A stretch of 12,936 bases of DNA from JBOGJI01 sp050747865 (GTDB lineage Bacteria; Acidobacteriota; Thermoanaerobaculia; Multivoradales; JAHEKO01): assembly GCA_050747865.1 (NCBI GenBank), contig JBOGJI010000119.1, positions 1-12,936 on the forward strand, in the 5' to 3' direction. Position 1 is the first letter of the stretch. Each line of letters starts with the position of its first letter. Positions 12,811 to 12,936 of the stretch are shown here, piece after piece. Position numbers and translations under genes: made by a program. Under the pieces are notes generated by a model that saw only the letters and a program-made list of their open reading frames with translations, was not told where the DNA came from and did no database searches.

Positions 12811-12936
12811 CTAGTCCCAAAATAAGCGTGTAAGGACGCTGGCGAGGCAAATCGTGCAGCAGTGGGTTCCGGTTGAGGTCGTCAGGGTCGATCCGGGTCG
12901 TCCGGGGGATCCGGAGAGCCGCGAGAGGGGTTGTTC
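12811..12936 (+). mobile_element. Insertion-sequence terminus, copy 2 (cut by window end)
   Basis: The sequence from CTAGTCCCAAAATAAGCG matches copy 1 at 9563 in the same orientation, about 83 percent over 81 ungapped bases and more loosely beyond. The element continues past the window, so whether it holds a full transposase cannot be seen. The preceding 170 bases (12638-12810) hold the SGNH promoter region, some repeated GATCT words and no gene. Confidence 0.6.

Noticed and set aside
1..12936. CRISPR arrays
   Set aside because: No regularly spaced direct repeats were seen; the only long repeat is the two-copy IS terminus.

Overview
The window is GC-rich DNA from a bacterial chromosome. Its core is a DNA-repair and housekeeping block (uvrB, uvrC, rnpB, an S66 LD-carboxypeptidase and recG). 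The composition, the type A RNase P RNA, and a small exported 'GCLQ...TVTGT' protein of a kind I associate with Acidobacteriota suggest a high-GC Gram-negative such as an Acidobacteriote. That placement is inference; no marker here fixes the phylum.

Layout. Bases 1-120 are the 3' end of a group II intron (domains V and VI); its predicted 3' splice site lies two bases before the ATG of uvrB (123-2114). A terminator hairpin separates uvrB from a convergent minus-strand group: satD (3511-4236), a DUF3307-type membrane protein (2766-3524, overlapping satD by 14 bases), and a small exported acidic protein (2196-2576) that sits just behind its own intrinsic terminator. satD and uvrC diverge from a 55-bp gap in which each GTG start has a -10-like hexamer only 6-8 bases upstream. 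To the right, uvrC (4292-6109), rnpB (about 6119-6517), the LD-carboxypeptidase (6519-7448) and recG (7445-9514) are packed nearly end to end on the plus strand.

From about 9520 onward the window looks accessory. An internally deleted insertion sequence (9563-9807) keeps one terminus and the last ~48 codons of a transposase. A divergent VOC-protein/AraC-regulator pair and a membrane-anchored SGNH hydrolase follow. A second copy of the same insertion-sequence terminus begins at 12811 in the same orientation and runs off the window. The 3.2 kb between the two termini may be an IS-bounded island.

Function. UvrB and UvrC are two of the three nucleotide-excision-repair subunits (uvrA is not in view). 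RecG handles stalled forks and recombination intermediates. RNase P matures tRNA, and the carboxypeptidase probably trims recycled murein peptides. SatD/DUF3307 is a conserved pair of unknown biochemical function. The points most worth following are the intron against the uvrB start, the SatD/DUF3307 pair with its internal inverted repeats, the attenuator-like terminator at 2604-2632, and the nested rnpB.
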